Shown here piece by piece: positions 1 through 8,395 of a stretch of DNA of 64,000 nucleotides. The stretch is from Pseudomonas wadenswilerensis (GTDB taxonomy: Bacteria > Pseudomonadota > Gammaproteobacteria > Pseudomonadales > Pseudomonadaceae). The notes below the pieces were generated by a model. That model was not told the DNA's origin. It worked only from the letters and a program-made list of their open reading frames with translations, and made no database searches. The stretch covers positions 186,001 to 250,000 of the forward strand of contig NZ_UIDD01000006.1 in the NCBI RefSeq assembly GCF_900497695.1, given 5' to 3'. Positions within the stretch are counted from its first letter, which is position 1, and every line of letters starts with the position of its first letter. The position numbers and the translations under genes are program-made.

Positions 1-344
1 TGACCTACAGCATCGGCGGTCACCTGCCGTTGCCAGTGCTTTATACCCCGGGCCAGAGCCGTTATCTGGAGGGCCGTGGGTTGCCGGTCGGGTTGTTCGA
101 GGAGGCTGTCTACCAGGACCATATCCTGGAGTTGCCGCCGCAGTTCAGCCTGACCCTGCTATCTGATGGCATTCTGGACCTTTTGCCGGGTGAAACACTC
201 AAAGATAAAGAGGCGGCCCTGCCTGAAATCATCAAGGCCGCAGGCGGTAGTCTGGATGGGCTGCGCCAACGATTCGGATTAGCTACGCTTGGGGAGATGC
301 CGGATGATATCGCCCTATTGGTGTTGAGCAGGAACCTTCAATGA
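1..344 (+). CDS. SpoIIE/PP2C-type serine phosphatase, C-terminal part (cut by window edge)
   Basis: Only the last 114 codons are in the window; the reading frame is open from base 3. The visible part has the closing motifs of a SpoIIE-type PP2C domain: a YSIGGHLP segment (the family's 'AGH(n)P'), then GRGLPVGLF, a SDGILDL metal-site motif, and a terminal PDDIALLVL where the DD is the last metal-ligand pair. In pseudomonads such domains usually end a response regulator that dephosphorylates a STAS-domain antagonist. The next gene is exactly such a STAS protein and its ATG overlaps this stop codon (ATGA), which supports the partnership. The N-terminal receiver domain is inferred, not seen. Confidence 0.85.
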   Translation, partial: TYSIGGHLPLPVLYTPGQSRYLEGRGLPVGLFEEAVYQDHILELPPQFSLTLLSDGILDLLPGETLKDKEAALPEIIKAAGGSLDGLRQRFGLATLGEMPDDIALLVLSRNLQ

Positions 345-823
345 GTACGGGTAGAATCCAGTTCGCCGAGCAGAATGGCACCTTCGTGCTGAAGTTTGTC
401 GGTGAAGTGCGCCTGACCTTGTGTTCGGCGCTGGATGCGACGATTGAAAAGATCTTCACGGCGCTAAATTTCTCGGCGATCGTCATCGATCTGACAGAAA
501 CCAACAGCATCGACAGCACCACCCTGGGCTTGCTGGCCAAGCTCTCGATCCTGTCGCGGCAAAAGGTCGGGCTGTTGCCAACGGTGGTCACCACCCACGC
601 CGACATCACCCGCTTGCTGCAGTCGATGGGCTTCGACCAGGTGTTCAACATCGTTGACCGGCCAATCCCGTGCCCGGAGTGCCTGACCGACCTGCCGTCC
701 CAGGACCAGAACGAAGACGTGGTGCGTTCCAAGGTACTGGAAGCGCACAAGATCCTCATGGGTCTGAACGACTCCAACCGCGAAGCCTTCCACGACCTGG
801 TCAACGCCCTCGAGCGCACCTGA
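341..823 (+). CDS. STAS-domain anti-sigma factor antagonist
   Basis: 160 aa. The first 100 residues form a STAS domain; the phosphorylatable serine should be in IDSTTLGLLAKL (about residues 52-63), the classic D-S-x-x-L-G pattern of SpoIIAA-like antagonists. A 60-residue C-terminal extension follows with a C-P-E-C pair (about residue 109) and a helical tail. It starts with ATG inside the stop codon of the phosphatase gene, so the two are translationally coupled. Role by family: partner switching, in which the unphosphorylated antagonist binds an anti-sigma or other kinase-like partner and the upstream phosphatase reactivates it. The partner is not visible here. Confidence 0.88.
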   Translation: MSTGRIQFAEQNGTFVLKFVGEVRLTLCSALDATIEKIFTALNFSAIVIDLTETNSIDSTTLGLLAKLSILSRQKVGLLPTVVTTHADITRLLQSMGFDQVFNIVDRPIPCPECLTDLPSQDQNEDVVRSKVLEAHKILMGLNDSNREAFHDLVNALERT

Positions 824-853
824 TCACCGACCAGGGCGCCGTTCTGGTGCCGG

Positions 854-1823
854 TCAAACCTCTTTGCAGTCAGCTTGCCGTGGTGGAAATTCCGTTGCCT
901 CGCTGCCATCGGCGTTGAGCTGGAAAATCCGCGCCGGTTGCCCCTGTTCATTGAAAAACACCTGGCCAAGGCCCGCGCTGTTCCACAGCCGCTCGCCGGC
1001 CTTGCTGTGGGCGGGTGTACGCGGGATCACTTGCATCTGCCGGCGCTTGGTAAACCAGTTGAGCGGTGAGCGGGGCGAGTACAGCCAGCGGTTGAGGCGG
1101 TCGAAGGTGTCCAGCAGGCGCTTGGGGAACTGGTTCTTGATGCCGCTGCTGGTGATCTGCCACAGGTGCGGGGCGCGTTGGCGGTGGCGAATCAGCACCT
1201 CATAGACGAACGAGTAGTGCACGTCACCGGAGAGAATCACGTAGTGCCCCGGTGTGCGCGAGTGGCGGAAGATGTTCAGAATCACCTGCGCCGCACCGCG
1301 ATGGGCCATCCAGTTCTCGGCATCCACCAATAGCGGATAGCCCAGCCAGCTGAACACCCGTTGCACGCTCTCGATCAGCTTGACGCCGAAGATCGGTGCC
1401 GGCGAGACGATGATCGCCGAAGGATGGTCGAGCAGCGCCTGTTGCAGCTCGCTGAGGGCTTCCCAGTCGAGCAGGCCTGAGGGTTTGTTGAAGTTGCTTT
1501 CACTGCGCCAGCGCCGGGTGCGTGTATCGAGCACCAGCAGCGCCGGGCTGCTGGGCAGGACGAACTGCCAGCCCTGAAAGCGCAGCACCTCGTTGATCAG
1601 CGCATCCTGCAGCGGCGTGTCGAGGTAGTCGTCGGCGTCGGCACTGTGGCTGAAGGCCTGGCAGTGCTCCAGCAGCCTGGTAAAGGCATCCGGGTTGTTG
1701 CCCCAGCCCTGGCACAGCAGGTAGCCGAGCAGGGCGTTGCCGATGATGCGCTTGGAGAAAGGGTGGCCGTAGGCGGTTTCTTCCCATTGCGCTGACAGGT
1801 TCCAGTCATCGGTGATGTCGTGG
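854..1823 (-). pseudogene. PhoD-like metallophosphatase, C-terminal half, split by the island
   Basis: Reads from the island junction as HDITDDWNLSAQWEETAYG and runs about 322 codons to a stop at 854. It contains the conserved ILSGDVHYSFVYEV segment (GDVH metal ligand) of the PhoD/MPP superfamily. Open frame continues to 1909, but those codons are island sequence. Together with 43654-44609 it reconstitutes 1926 nt, exactly 642 codons, in frame and encoding FDDHDITDDW across the join. The gene is therefore disrupted here. Translation of this half alone would need a start supplied by the island and would lack the N-terminal metal ligands. Confidence 0.9.
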
Positions 1824-1835
1824 CAGAAGCAGTCG
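1815..1835. other. Left attachment junction (attL) of the island
   Basis: Chromosomal bases GTGATGTCGTGG end at 1823, and island sequence begins CAGAAGC. Aligned with the right junction, the uninterrupted target would read GTCGTGG then TCGTCGAAGATC, restoring the phosphatase frame. A shared CTTC on the minus strand (in GCTTCTGCC here, ATCTTCGACG at the right end) could be part of an imperfect core repeat. The exact crossover point is ambiguous by several bases. Confidence 0.75.
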
Positions 1836-1956
1836 ATATGGACGGACGTATGGACATCGCCTCTGGGCCCGAATACGCGCGGTTTTTGATACCCGCCATA
1901 CAAATCCATATGGACATGAGAAGGATGTGGACAGAAACGCGATCAATGTCCATATC
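1835..1956. repeat. Cluster of TATGGAC repeats at the island's left end
   Basis: Copies: GATATGGAC (1835-1843), GTATGGACAT (1848-1857), CATATGGACATGAG (1907-1920, within palindrome TCCATATGGA) and inverted TGTCCATATC (1947-1956); a weaker GATGTGGACAGA lies at about 1924. A matching TGTCCATATG lies near the right end (43599-43608). Repeated short motifs at both ends next to a recombinase operon look like arm-type binding sites for recombinase or GinD. That role is inferred. Confidence 0.65.
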
Positions 1957-1959
1957 CTA

Positions 1960-2896
1960 TGCGCCCCTGCTCTTCATCCTTGGGAGACTGTGGCGTGGCG
2001 GCCCGGTCCTGTTCCTCTGCGCGCTCGCGCTTCCAGTGGGTGACTAGGACGTCGACTCAGCCGGGGGCAGCGGTGTCTTCGACAGAACCAGACTTACCCC
2101 GTAGCCGACCCAAGCCACGAACAGGTACAGCGTATTCCCAACTTGGAGATCGTTGCGTTGCAGAACGTCCGGGCAGGTACACGGCGGGTTCGCCGTCCCA
2201 GTCCGATGGACAGGGTGATGGAGATTCGGGCTTCACTGGCGACTGTGGGCATGAGGTGTTCGCGGGGAGAGGCGCCGGCGAGCCGACGCTTGCGGTCCCC
2301 CTGGCGCAGCCGAAGAGGGCGGCGAACCGGCCGCCGGCCTGCCTTTCGTGACCGTCAGTTGTGGACCCATAGCGGCCCTTGGCGGAGGACAGCAAGCGGC
2401 CAAAACAATCACTCCGGACTGCTTTTATCGCTCCTAACCACAGGTGACAGGTAGAAAACCGGCAAAAATAGACTCGGGCCAGGCAAACGAGTGGGCAATG
2501 TGTTGCATCCACCGGTTGAATCCACAACCCAAAGCGGACTTTTCGAAAATGACACCTTGAGGCCGGTTCAATCAAGTACAGCATGAAGTCGGTTGCCATG
2601 GCTTCCTGGCTTGTTGAGGCCTAGTTGGCGGCGACGGTTAGGCTTGTTATCGGGATCAGTTGAATGAGCAGCACCCGCGCTCTGAAGCAGCGATGCTGAG
2701 GTGGCGCGTGAACTGGACTCGGCGCCGCCCCAACTTGAGATTCAACAGGTGCCTGCCCTAGACGCCCTACGGCTTTTCGCCCAGCAACCATTTCGCTTGC
2801 TTTGACTTCTAGTGCTGAACAACTTCCTCCGGAGTGACGTGCGGTGCATTAACATGCCCCTGCAACTTCTCTAAAAAGTCAGTTGCTTGGAACAGC
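1960..2896. other. No supportable gene
   Basis: About 940 bases with open frames on both strands, but none has a plausible ribosome site, recognisable domain or pseudomonad codon pattern. The predicted peptides are rich in Arg, Ser, Pro and Cys, typical of non-coding frames. It probably contains eroded intergenic or mobile-element DNA. Confidence 0.6.
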
Positions 2897-3190
2897 TCAA
2901 CGTGCACGTAGAAGAGGGCAGCTATCGCACGTTCCGCAACACGTTAGGCCTTGCATGCTATCCCAAAAACGTTTCTCCTCATCTTCCCAGTCACGCATAG
3001 CAAGAGCCAGTTCGGACGCTTGTCTTGTATGGTCAATACATCGACGAAGTCTTTTTGGGCGGCGCAAACCAGATGCTCCACAAAAGCACCGTTTCGTTTG
3101 GTTGATTACCCGCTTGTATTTTTCCCAAACGCTATAGGTGTGAACCCCATGGATCCAGATTTCTAGTATCGGACGATCATTCGACCTTCT
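2897..3190 (-). CDS. Fragment of unknown protein fused in frame to truncated hupE
   Basis: This stretch is protein-like and Lys/Arg/Cys-rich, with VWEKYKRVINQTKRCFCG, ELALAMRDWEDEEKRFW and a C-terminal CCGTCDSCPLL cluster that could bind metal. It is open only because it continues the reading frame of the broken hupE upstream; no start codon or Shine-Dalgarno of its own is obvious. I do not recognise the family. It could be the 3' end of another gene brought in by the rearrangement that cut hupE, or chance open frame. Confidence 0.3.
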   Translation of the reverse strand, partial: RRSNDRPILEIWIHGVHTYSVWEKYKRVINQTKRCFCGASGLRRPKRLRRCIDHTRQASELALAMRDWEDEEKRFWDSMQGLTCCGTCDSCPLLRAR

Positions 3191-3208
3191 ACGCGTGAGA
3201 TGCACCTG

Positions 3209-3718
3209 ATTGGGGGTCAGGCCATCCGCAGAGATTTCGTACTCCTGGATCTTGGTCGCCAGGCCGAAGCCATGCAGCAGGCCAAACACCAGCGTGGCCA
3301 CCTTGGTATTTGGCTGGAAGCCAAACCAGCGTTGAAACGCGCCAAGGTTGTCGAGCGCCTTGTACACCACAGAGAAACCGATGATGGCGTCAATCACGTA
3401 CGAGCTAATGCTGATTTCGGTGAATACGCCCAGTAACAGGGTGATCGAATGCCCAGCGGCAAATAGGGTGATGTAGAGCCCGACATCCTTCATTCGGTAC
3501 AGGAAGAAGATCACTCCGAAGAGGAAGAGCAGGTGGTCGTACCCCGTCATCATGTGCTTGGCGCCCATGTAGATGAACGGCAACAACATCACGCCTGAGC
3601 TTTCCTGGATAAAGCCTTTATTCCCCTCGGCGACGGCATGAGCCAACGTCTCGGGCATGCCTAAACAAAGCGATGAGATAAGTAAAAAGAGCAGCAATAG
3701 CGGTCGGCGTGAGCGCAT
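3209..3718 (-). pseudogene. hupE: HupE/UreJ-type metal permease, 3'-truncated
   Basis: Starts at ATG 3718 with a signal-like hydrophobic stretch ending LAHA, followed by the HupE/UreJ_2 core. It shows GYDHLLFLFGVIFF, the AGHSITLLLGV segment (His in a membrane helix) and VFGLLHGFGLA. These His-containing helices mark nickel/cobalt permeases or accessory proteins of this family. Homology stops after DGLTPN (about residue 170), where intact members continue with further membrane helices. The frame then runs into unrelated sequence to 2897. The gene is therefore probably non-functional. It lies in the divergent half of a Ni/Co resistance cluster. Confidence 0.75.
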
Positions 3719-4163
3719 AGCGAACACATCCCCGCCACTCGTTGGGTGCAATTGCATGGATCAATCCTACGTTGCAATGATCGTGAGCCGCTGTGCGGCC
3801 ATGGTCAGGATGCAATCGGAGGACGGGGGGGCGCTCGATCAGGAATATTGGCGATCGGGGAAGTGAATGCCCTGGCGCGGCGAGGCGCACGAATGGCTTC
3901 TGCTGTGCAGCAAGTTGCACCGTAGAGCTCAGCTGAGGGGGCTCGTGCTGGTGGTCAGGGGTTAGTGGCGAGTGGTAATGGTCGGCACATTGGGCACAGG
4001 ACGATGCTCCATGACTGTGATCATGCTCCGCTCCTTGCACCACCTCTGGCGCAGGATGCTTGCCGGGCACTGACAGCGAATAGGCATGCCCCGCCCAAGC
4101 CGTGATAACGGCCAGAGCGAGAGCAAGAATCACCATCGTTGAGAGAGAGCGACTAAACATCAC
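3618..4163 (-). CDS. His-rich periplasmic protein, DUF2946/CzcI-like, probably frameshifted
   Basis: An N-terminal signal peptide (about residues 1-28) precedes a His-rich region with HDHSHG, a C-A-Q-C pair and DHYHSPLTPDHQHEP. The protein looks like the small exported metal-associated proteins (DUF2946/CzcI type) found beside metal efflux genes. At a run of seven G (plus strand 3825-3831) one extra base would give an ending RPPRPPIAS and a stop at 3805, the usual short form. As read, the frame runs on to 3618, overlapping the start of hupE. It is divergent from the rcnR-like gene across a shared operator. Confidence 0.6.
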   Translation of the reverse strand: MMFSRSLSTMVILALALAVITAWAGHAYSLSVPGKHPAPEVVQGAEHDHSHGASSCAQCADHYHSPLTPDHQHEPPQLSSTVQLAAQQKPFVRLAAPGHSLPRSPIFLIERPPVLRLHPDHGRTAAHDHCNVGLIHAIAPNEWRGCVRYALTPTAIAALFTYLIALFRHARDVGSCRRRGE

Positions 4164-4209
4164 AGGTGCCTTTCAGGCCAATTCCATAGAATGTGAAGCT
4201 TGTTTGACC

Positions 4210-4228
4210 TATCCCCCCAGGGGGGATA
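4210..4228. promoter_or_regulatory. CsoR/RcnR-family operator, perfect 19-bp palindrome
   Basis: TATCCCCCCAGGGGGGATA is a perfect inverted repeat with a C6/G6 tract flanked by A/T, the operator type bound by RcnR/CsoR/InrS repressors. It sits between the divergent His-rich protein (start 4163) and the rcnR-like gene (start 4268), so one site could control both directions. Derepression by Ni(II) or Co(II) is inferred from the repressor's ligands. Confidence 0.85.
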
Positions 4229-4267
4229 CGATGCCAGCGCAATTCATCGGAACCAGAGACTCAAGTC

Positions 4268-4585
4268 ATGACTGAGCATGAGCACCTCCATGCCCATGAC
4301 CACCCGCATGGTCATACACATACTCACCAAAGCCACGAAGCAATCATCAAGCGCCTCAAGCGTGCGGACGGCCACCTGCGAAGCATCATCACGATGATCG
4401 AGGAGGGCCGGGAGTGCGTCGACATCGCACAGCAGTTGCATGCTGTTGAAAAAGCGGTTTGCCAAGCCAAGCGGACACTCATTCAGGATCACATCGACCA
4501 CTGTCTGGAAGACACCGTTGCGGCATTGAGTAACGGTGATCGCTCCTCGCTTGAAGAATTCAAGCAAATCACTAAGTACCTTTAG
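4268..4585 (+). CDS. Metal-sensing repressor of the RcnR/CsoR family (InrS-like ligands)
   Basis: 105 aa, all-helical DUF156 family. The first 20 residues carry eight histidines. After them comes the conserved core IIKRLKRADGHLRSI with C50, H75 and C79; with H18 this gives the same spacing (32, 25 and 4 residues) as the H-C-H-C set of the cyanobacterial nickel sensor InrS. E. coli RcnR has H-C-H-H and copper CsoR lacks the N-terminal His. This points to Ni(II), perhaps Co(II). It should repress the downstream exporter through the palindrome at 4210-4228. The exporter starts 7 nt after its stop. Confidence 0.9.
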   Translation: MTEHEHLHAHDHPHGHTHTHQSHEAIIKRLKRADGHLRSIITMIEEGRECVDIAQQLHAVEKAVCQAKRTLIQDHIDHCLEDTVAALSNGDRSSLEEFKQITKYL

Positions 4586-4592
4586 GTTCCTC

Positions 4593-5729
4593 ATGCCGAG
4601 TTTCGCAGAGTTGCTACAGCAGGGCGGAGCCCACGCCTGGCTTTATTTCCCCAGTGCCATCCTACTTGGTGCACTCCACGGGCTTGAGCCTGGTCACTCT
4701 AAAACCATGATGGCCGCGTTCATCGTTGCTATTCATGGATCGGTGAAACAGGCGATTCTGTTGGGCCTTGCCGCCACGATCTCCCACACGTTGGTGGTAT
4801 GGCTGGTTGCAATCGGAGGGATGTACCTGGGTAAGGGGTTGGATGCACAGACTACTGAGCCTTACTTCCAGCTCGCGTCTTCTGCCCTGATCATTGTGAT
4901 TGCCCTGTGGATGCTCTGGCGGACGTGGCATGGCGAGCAGATGTTCAAGTTCGAGCAAGGCGATGATCACCATCATGGCGATCATGATCACGGCCATCAT
5001 GATGAGACTCACCGTATTGATACCGGACATGGCCGGATTGAGCTTTTCATCTTCGAAGACGGTGTACCCCCGCACTGGCGGATGAAAGTGCTCAGCGGCC
5101 ATGCTTGGCCGGCTGCCCAAGTTCAATTAACCACCACTCGGCCAGATGGGAAGACCCAGCAATTTGCCTTCGTCGAACGAGAGGGGTACCTCCAGTCCAC
5201 GGTTGATATTCCTGAACCCCATGAATTCAGCGCACGACTCAGCCTCGGCCATTCAGGTCACTCGCATGACTATGATCTCGATTACCGCGAGCACGATCAT
5301 GGCCACGCCCATTCCGAGCTTGAGGGTTTAGAACTGTCAGTCGATGGCTACCAGGACACGCATGAACGTGGCCATGCCAACGACATTCGTAAGCGCTTTA
5401 CCAATCGGGATGTGACAACAGGTCAGATCATCATGTTTGGCCTGACCGGTGGCCTTATTCCATGCCCCGCAGCCATCACAGTACTGCTGCTCTGCCTTCA
5501 GGTTAAAGAGGTCGCACTGGGCGGCATGCTGGTTCTGTGCTTCAGCATTGGCTTGGCGCTTACCCTAGTGGTCGTAGGAAGCGCAGCAGCAATTGGCGCA
5601 AGACAAGCCTCCAATCGCTGGCCATGGCTGGGTACCGTGGCGCGGCGTGCGCCCTACCTCTCCAGCGTCCTGATCATCGGTGTCGGCCTCTATGTGGGCT
5701 TCCATGGCTGGATCGGTCTGAACAGCTGA
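4593..5729 (+). CDS. rcnA: Nickel/cobalt efflux protein, RcnA/NicO family
   Basis: 378 aa from ATG 4593, chosen because it follows the repressor stop by 7 nt; an upstream in-frame ATG at 4536 lies inside the repressor gene. Membrane helices with the family motif LGALHGLEPGHSKTMMAAF (first helix, metal-path histidines) and a second half beginning GQIIMFGLTGGLIPCPAA. Between helices lies a long loop with His clusters (DDHHHGDHDHGHHDE and DYREHDHGHAHSE). That loop plus the paired helix motifs defines RcnA-type exporters that expel Ni2+ and Co2+ across the inner membrane. It is the central resistance gene of this cluster. Confidence 0.93.
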   Translation: MPSFAELLQQGGAHAWLYFPSAILLGALHGLEPGHSKTMMAAFIVAIHGSVKQAILLGLAATISHTLVVWLVAIGGMYLGKGLDAQTTEPYFQLASSALIIVIALWMLWRTWHGEQMFKFEQGDDHHHGDHDHGHHDETHRIDTGHGRIELFIFEDGVPPHWRMKVLSGHAWPAAQVQLTTTRPDGKTQQFAFVEREGYLQSTVDIPEPHEFSARLSLGHSGHSHDYDLDYREHDHGHAHSELEGLELSVDGYQDTHERGHANDIRKRFTNRDVTTGQIIMFGLTGGLIPCPAAITVLLLCLQVKEVALGGMLVLCFSIGLALTLVVVGSAAAIGARQASNRWPWLGTVARRAPYLSSVLIIGVGLYVGFHGWIGLNS

Positions 5730-5741
5730 GGGGGCTGCACA

Positions 5742-6179
5742 GTGTTCGAACTGACCAGCTACATCGGCCTGTTTCTGGCGGCACTCGGGGCCGCCACCCT
5801 GCTGCCCATGCAGTCAGAGGCAGTGCTTGTCGGCATGCTGGTCTCCGACAAATACGTGCCCTTGACACTGCTACTGGTGGCTACTGCTGGCAACGTCCTG
5901 GGCTCGTTGCTGAACTGGATACTTGGGCGCAGCATCGAGCACTTTCGGCATAAGCGTTGGTTTCCGGTCAGTGAGAGCAAGCTCGAAAAAGCCCAACAGT
6001 CCTATCAGCGCTACGGCCACTGGTCCTTGCTACTCAGCTGGGCCCCCATCATTGGTGATCCACTGACATTGGTCGCAGGCATCATGCGTGAGCCTTTGTG
6101 GCGTTTCCTTCTGATTGTCACCCTGGCCAAGGGCGGGCGGTACCTACTGCTAACTGTACTGGTTCTGGGAGGCTCGTGA
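5742..6179 (+). CDS. YqaA-family (VTT/DedA-like) inner-membrane protein
   Basis: 145 aa starting at GTG 5742, 12 nt after the exporter gene. It has three to four hydrophobic helices and the SNARE-associated/VTT pattern GNVLGSLLNWILGR followed by a W-S-L-L-L-SWAPIIGDPLTLVAG re-entrant segment, characteristic of the short YqaA branch of DedA proteins. The family is thought to act in membrane lipid or ion homeostasis; the exact role is not known. It is co-directional with rcnA and its stop overlaps the next start (ATGA), so it is likely part of the metal-induced operon. Confidence 0.82.
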   Translation: MFELTSYIGLFLAALGAATLLPMQSEAVLVGMLVSDKYVPLTLLLVATAGNVLGSLLNWILGRSIEHFRHKRWFPVSESKLEKAQQSYQRYGHWSLLLSWAPIIGDPLTLVAGIMREPLWRFLLIVTLAKGGRYLLLTVLVLGGS

Positions 6180-6919
6180 TGAGCGCATATGAGCCAACAG
6201 CACCGCTCATCAAACATCGCAATGCTGGCCAGGACCTGATCAAGTGGTTGGCAATGTCCACAATGGTCATCGATCACCTGCGCTTGGTATGGCCTGAAAT
6301 GGGCGACCTGTTTATCGTTGGACGGCTCGCTTTTCCACTGTTTTGCGTAGCGATTGCTGCCAATGTGGCGCGTACGACACCCGGTGAGTTACTGACAGCA
6401 GCCAACGGCCGATACCTCATTTTGATGGTCTTGTTCGCGATCATCTCCGAGATGCCATATCGCTACATCAGCACGTCTGGCTTGTTCAATGTTCTGGTTA
6501 CCCTGACATTGGGACTGCTGGTCACCTGGGGAATTCACCACCGCACATGGCTGGCCGGAGCCATGGCTATAACCGCGGGCGTGTTTGCTTACCTGCTTGA
6601 CGATACGCTGATGTACGGGCTCTACGGCGTCCTTGTACCTGCGGCAGTGCTCATTTCGATTAGGCGGCCAGGCATACTGTGGTTACTGCCTGCGCTCCTG
6701 TGTGTGTTGATCAATACGCGCAGCAGCATCGTTGCCAAGGCTCTAGATCTCGACCCTCCGTCGATTTTAGCCTTGGGCACTGCTTTTACTGCTCCGTTTC
6801 TAGGACTGTGGCTGCTACGTCAGAGCCTGCATTTCAATGTGCAACCGGTTCGCCAGTGGGGGTATTGGTTCTATCCTGGGCACTTGGTTGCGTTGCAAGC
6901 CCTTCGTTTGTGTCTGTGA
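6179..6919 (+). CDS. TraX-family membrane protein
   Basis: 246 aa with ATG overlapping the previous stop. It shows the TraX family opening DLIKWLAMSTMVIDHL, then GRLAFPLFCVAIAANVAR and about eight hydrophobic segments, ending QWGYWFYPGHLVAL, where the YPGH/HL motif is conserved. TraX acetylates F-pilin in plasmid F, but chromosomal homologues are widespread membrane proteins, probably acyltransferases, without a conjugation link. Here it closes the Ni/Co resistance operon. I see no conjugation genes in the island, so pilin modification is unlikely. Confidence 0.85.
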   Translation: MSAYEPTAPLIKHRNAGQDLIKWLAMSTMVIDHLRLVWPEMGDLFIVGRLAFPLFCVAIAANVARTTPGELLTAANGRYLILMVLFAIISEMPYRYISTSGLFNVLVTLTLGLLVTWGIHHRTWLAGAMAITAGVFAYLLDDTLMYGLYGVLVPAAVLISIRRPGILWLLPALLCVLINTRSSIVAKALDLDPPSILALGTAFTAPFLGLWLLRQSLHFNVQPVRQWGYWFYPGHLVALQALRLCL

Positions 6920-7700
6920 GGCACAAAAATGCCTTTCATCGGCTTACCCATAACCGAGTCCGCAAATTCTTGTCGGATGAAGGCAATTGGCCATAACCTG
7001 TGCGCGGTGGAAGGTTCCACCTACAAAAATTATGCATGGAGATAGTGCTCCTACATCAATGGTTGCCTGCATGACTTACGCAAGGTGAGTTGGGCGCATG
7101 CTTACCCTGCCATCCCACTCTGGGTGCGCTTACCGTTGTTGCACATATTTTGAAACTCTGAAAGCCCTGATGTGCTTGGGCTGCAGTGGGGGAGGCGTCA
7201 TAATTTTGCAGATTTTTTTGCAGGTTTTTTCGTGACGTGAAAGGTGGCGAGTACAAGCGTATCCTCGCGGTTGAGAGCGGAAGTTTATCTAGCGAGCACC
7301 GGAATGACTTGTGGATTGATGTCACCTGGCCGGAATGGTCCAGATCTGCTGCAGCGCCATCACTTCCCTTGGTACGCTTGTCTACCGTCGTCCAGTCCAA
7401 CTGAAAGGCGTCGGAGGCTTCAGTAACCCATATTTGTCTATGGGTGCTGTAATCCAGCTCAGGGAGACCAGCTCCAAGCGATTGGAGGAACCAACATGGC
7501 CTGCCCTCATGTTGCTGGAGTGGCGGCTCTCTGGTAGGAAAAGCTTCGTGAGTCACGAGCACAGCTTTCGTTACATCCTCGCCACGCGCGCGTAGGGATG
7601 TGCTTCACATTGGAGTATGACTCGCCAGTCCCTGTGCTTTCTCCTAAAAGCTTTGGGGCACCAAACGCCTGCGCTTGAGGCGGTCTCATGATCCCATCCA
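6920..7700. other. No supportable gene
   Basis: About 780 bases between traX and a lysozyme fragment. Open frames exist on both strands, but none has recognisable motifs or convincing starts. T-rich tracts occur near 7205-7230. The region probably consists of recombined remnants. Confidence 0.55.
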
Positions 7701-7701
7701 G

Positions 7702-8023
7702 CTCGCTTACCTGTCGAAGTACGAAACCGGCAAGCTGTCCCAGCACTTGGGAAACACGCCTGAGGCTGACGGCGACGGCCAGAAGTATCGCGGGCGTGGG
7801 TTGATTCAAGTTACCGGGCGTGCCAGCTACGAAGCCTGTAGTGAAGCTCTGTTCGGCGACAGCCGATTGCTCAACACGCCTGAACTGCTCGAACAACCGG
7901 TCTATGCCGCGATGTCTGCGGGTTGGTTCTGGCAGCGGGCGGGGCTCAACTCCCTGGCCGACAAGGACGAATTTCTCGCCATCACCAAGAAAATCAACGG
8001 CGGTACCCGCGCACAGGGAAGGG
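7702..8023 (+). pseudogene. Glycoside hydrolase family 19 (endolysin/chitinase) internal fragment
   Basis: Matches the middle of GH19 enzymes of Pseudomonas prophages and pyocins. It reads LGNTPEADGDGQKYRGRGLIQ, then VTGRASYEACSEALFG and AMSAGWFWQRAGLNSLADK, ending ITKKINGGT. The N-terminal part with the first catalytic Glu and the C-terminal part are missing. At about 8024 it abuts a truncated SRAP gene on the other strand. A relic of prophage or pyocin lysis DNA; not functional. Confidence 0.8.
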
Positions 8024-8395
8024 TGGCCATCCTTTCGCCTAATCAGGTAGGGCTGCTTTTTCGGTCCGTCTTCATCGACCCATTCGAACCAGTTGTCTAT
8101 CGGCACGATAGCTCGGTGCGGCCAGATCGATCGGAAGAAGGGGCCGTGGGCCACCTTCTCTACTCGAGCATTGATCGGCACTGCGCGGTCCTTTTGCCCA
8201 GTGTGGCCGCCAGCCCCATCGCACCAAGTCAGCATGAAGCACACCATCACCCAGCAGCAAAGCAACACGGGTGGTTGGGGCAGCATTGTATCGACCGAGT
8301 GGCCGCTCGCCGGCAGAGTTGGCCAGCGGGTGGCTCATGCTCAAGGCGTCTACGAAATCATGAATGCCACGGTACTGGCTCAGTCTTCCGCACAT
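8024..8395 (-). pseudogene. SRAP-domain protein (YedK/HMCES type), frameshifted and truncated
   Basis: Begins MCGRLSQYRG, with Cys2 the catalytic nucleophile that crosslinks abasic sites in SRAP proteins. RYNAAPTTRVALLL and LVRWGWRPHWAKG follow in the first frame, then PINARVEKVAHGPFF and RAIVPIDNWFEWV in another frame. A frameshift near 8180-8190 separates them, and the gene stops at the GH19 fragment, losing the conserved C-terminal His region. Its start overlaps the end of the next upstream gene by 16 nt. Confidence 0.8.

Noticed and set aside
2057..2599. 180-codon minus-strand open frame near the island's left end
   Set aside because: Composition (Arg/Ser/Pro/Cys-rich), no start signal and no recognisable motif; looks like chance open frame in non-coding DNA.
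6179..6919. TraX as sign of a conjugative element
   Set aside because: No relaxase, coupling protein or type IV secretion gene in the island; chromosomal TraX homologues are common without conjugation.
7056..7562. 168-codon minus-strand open frame before the lysozyme fragment
   Set aside because: No domain, unusual composition and no credible start; probably non-coding debris.
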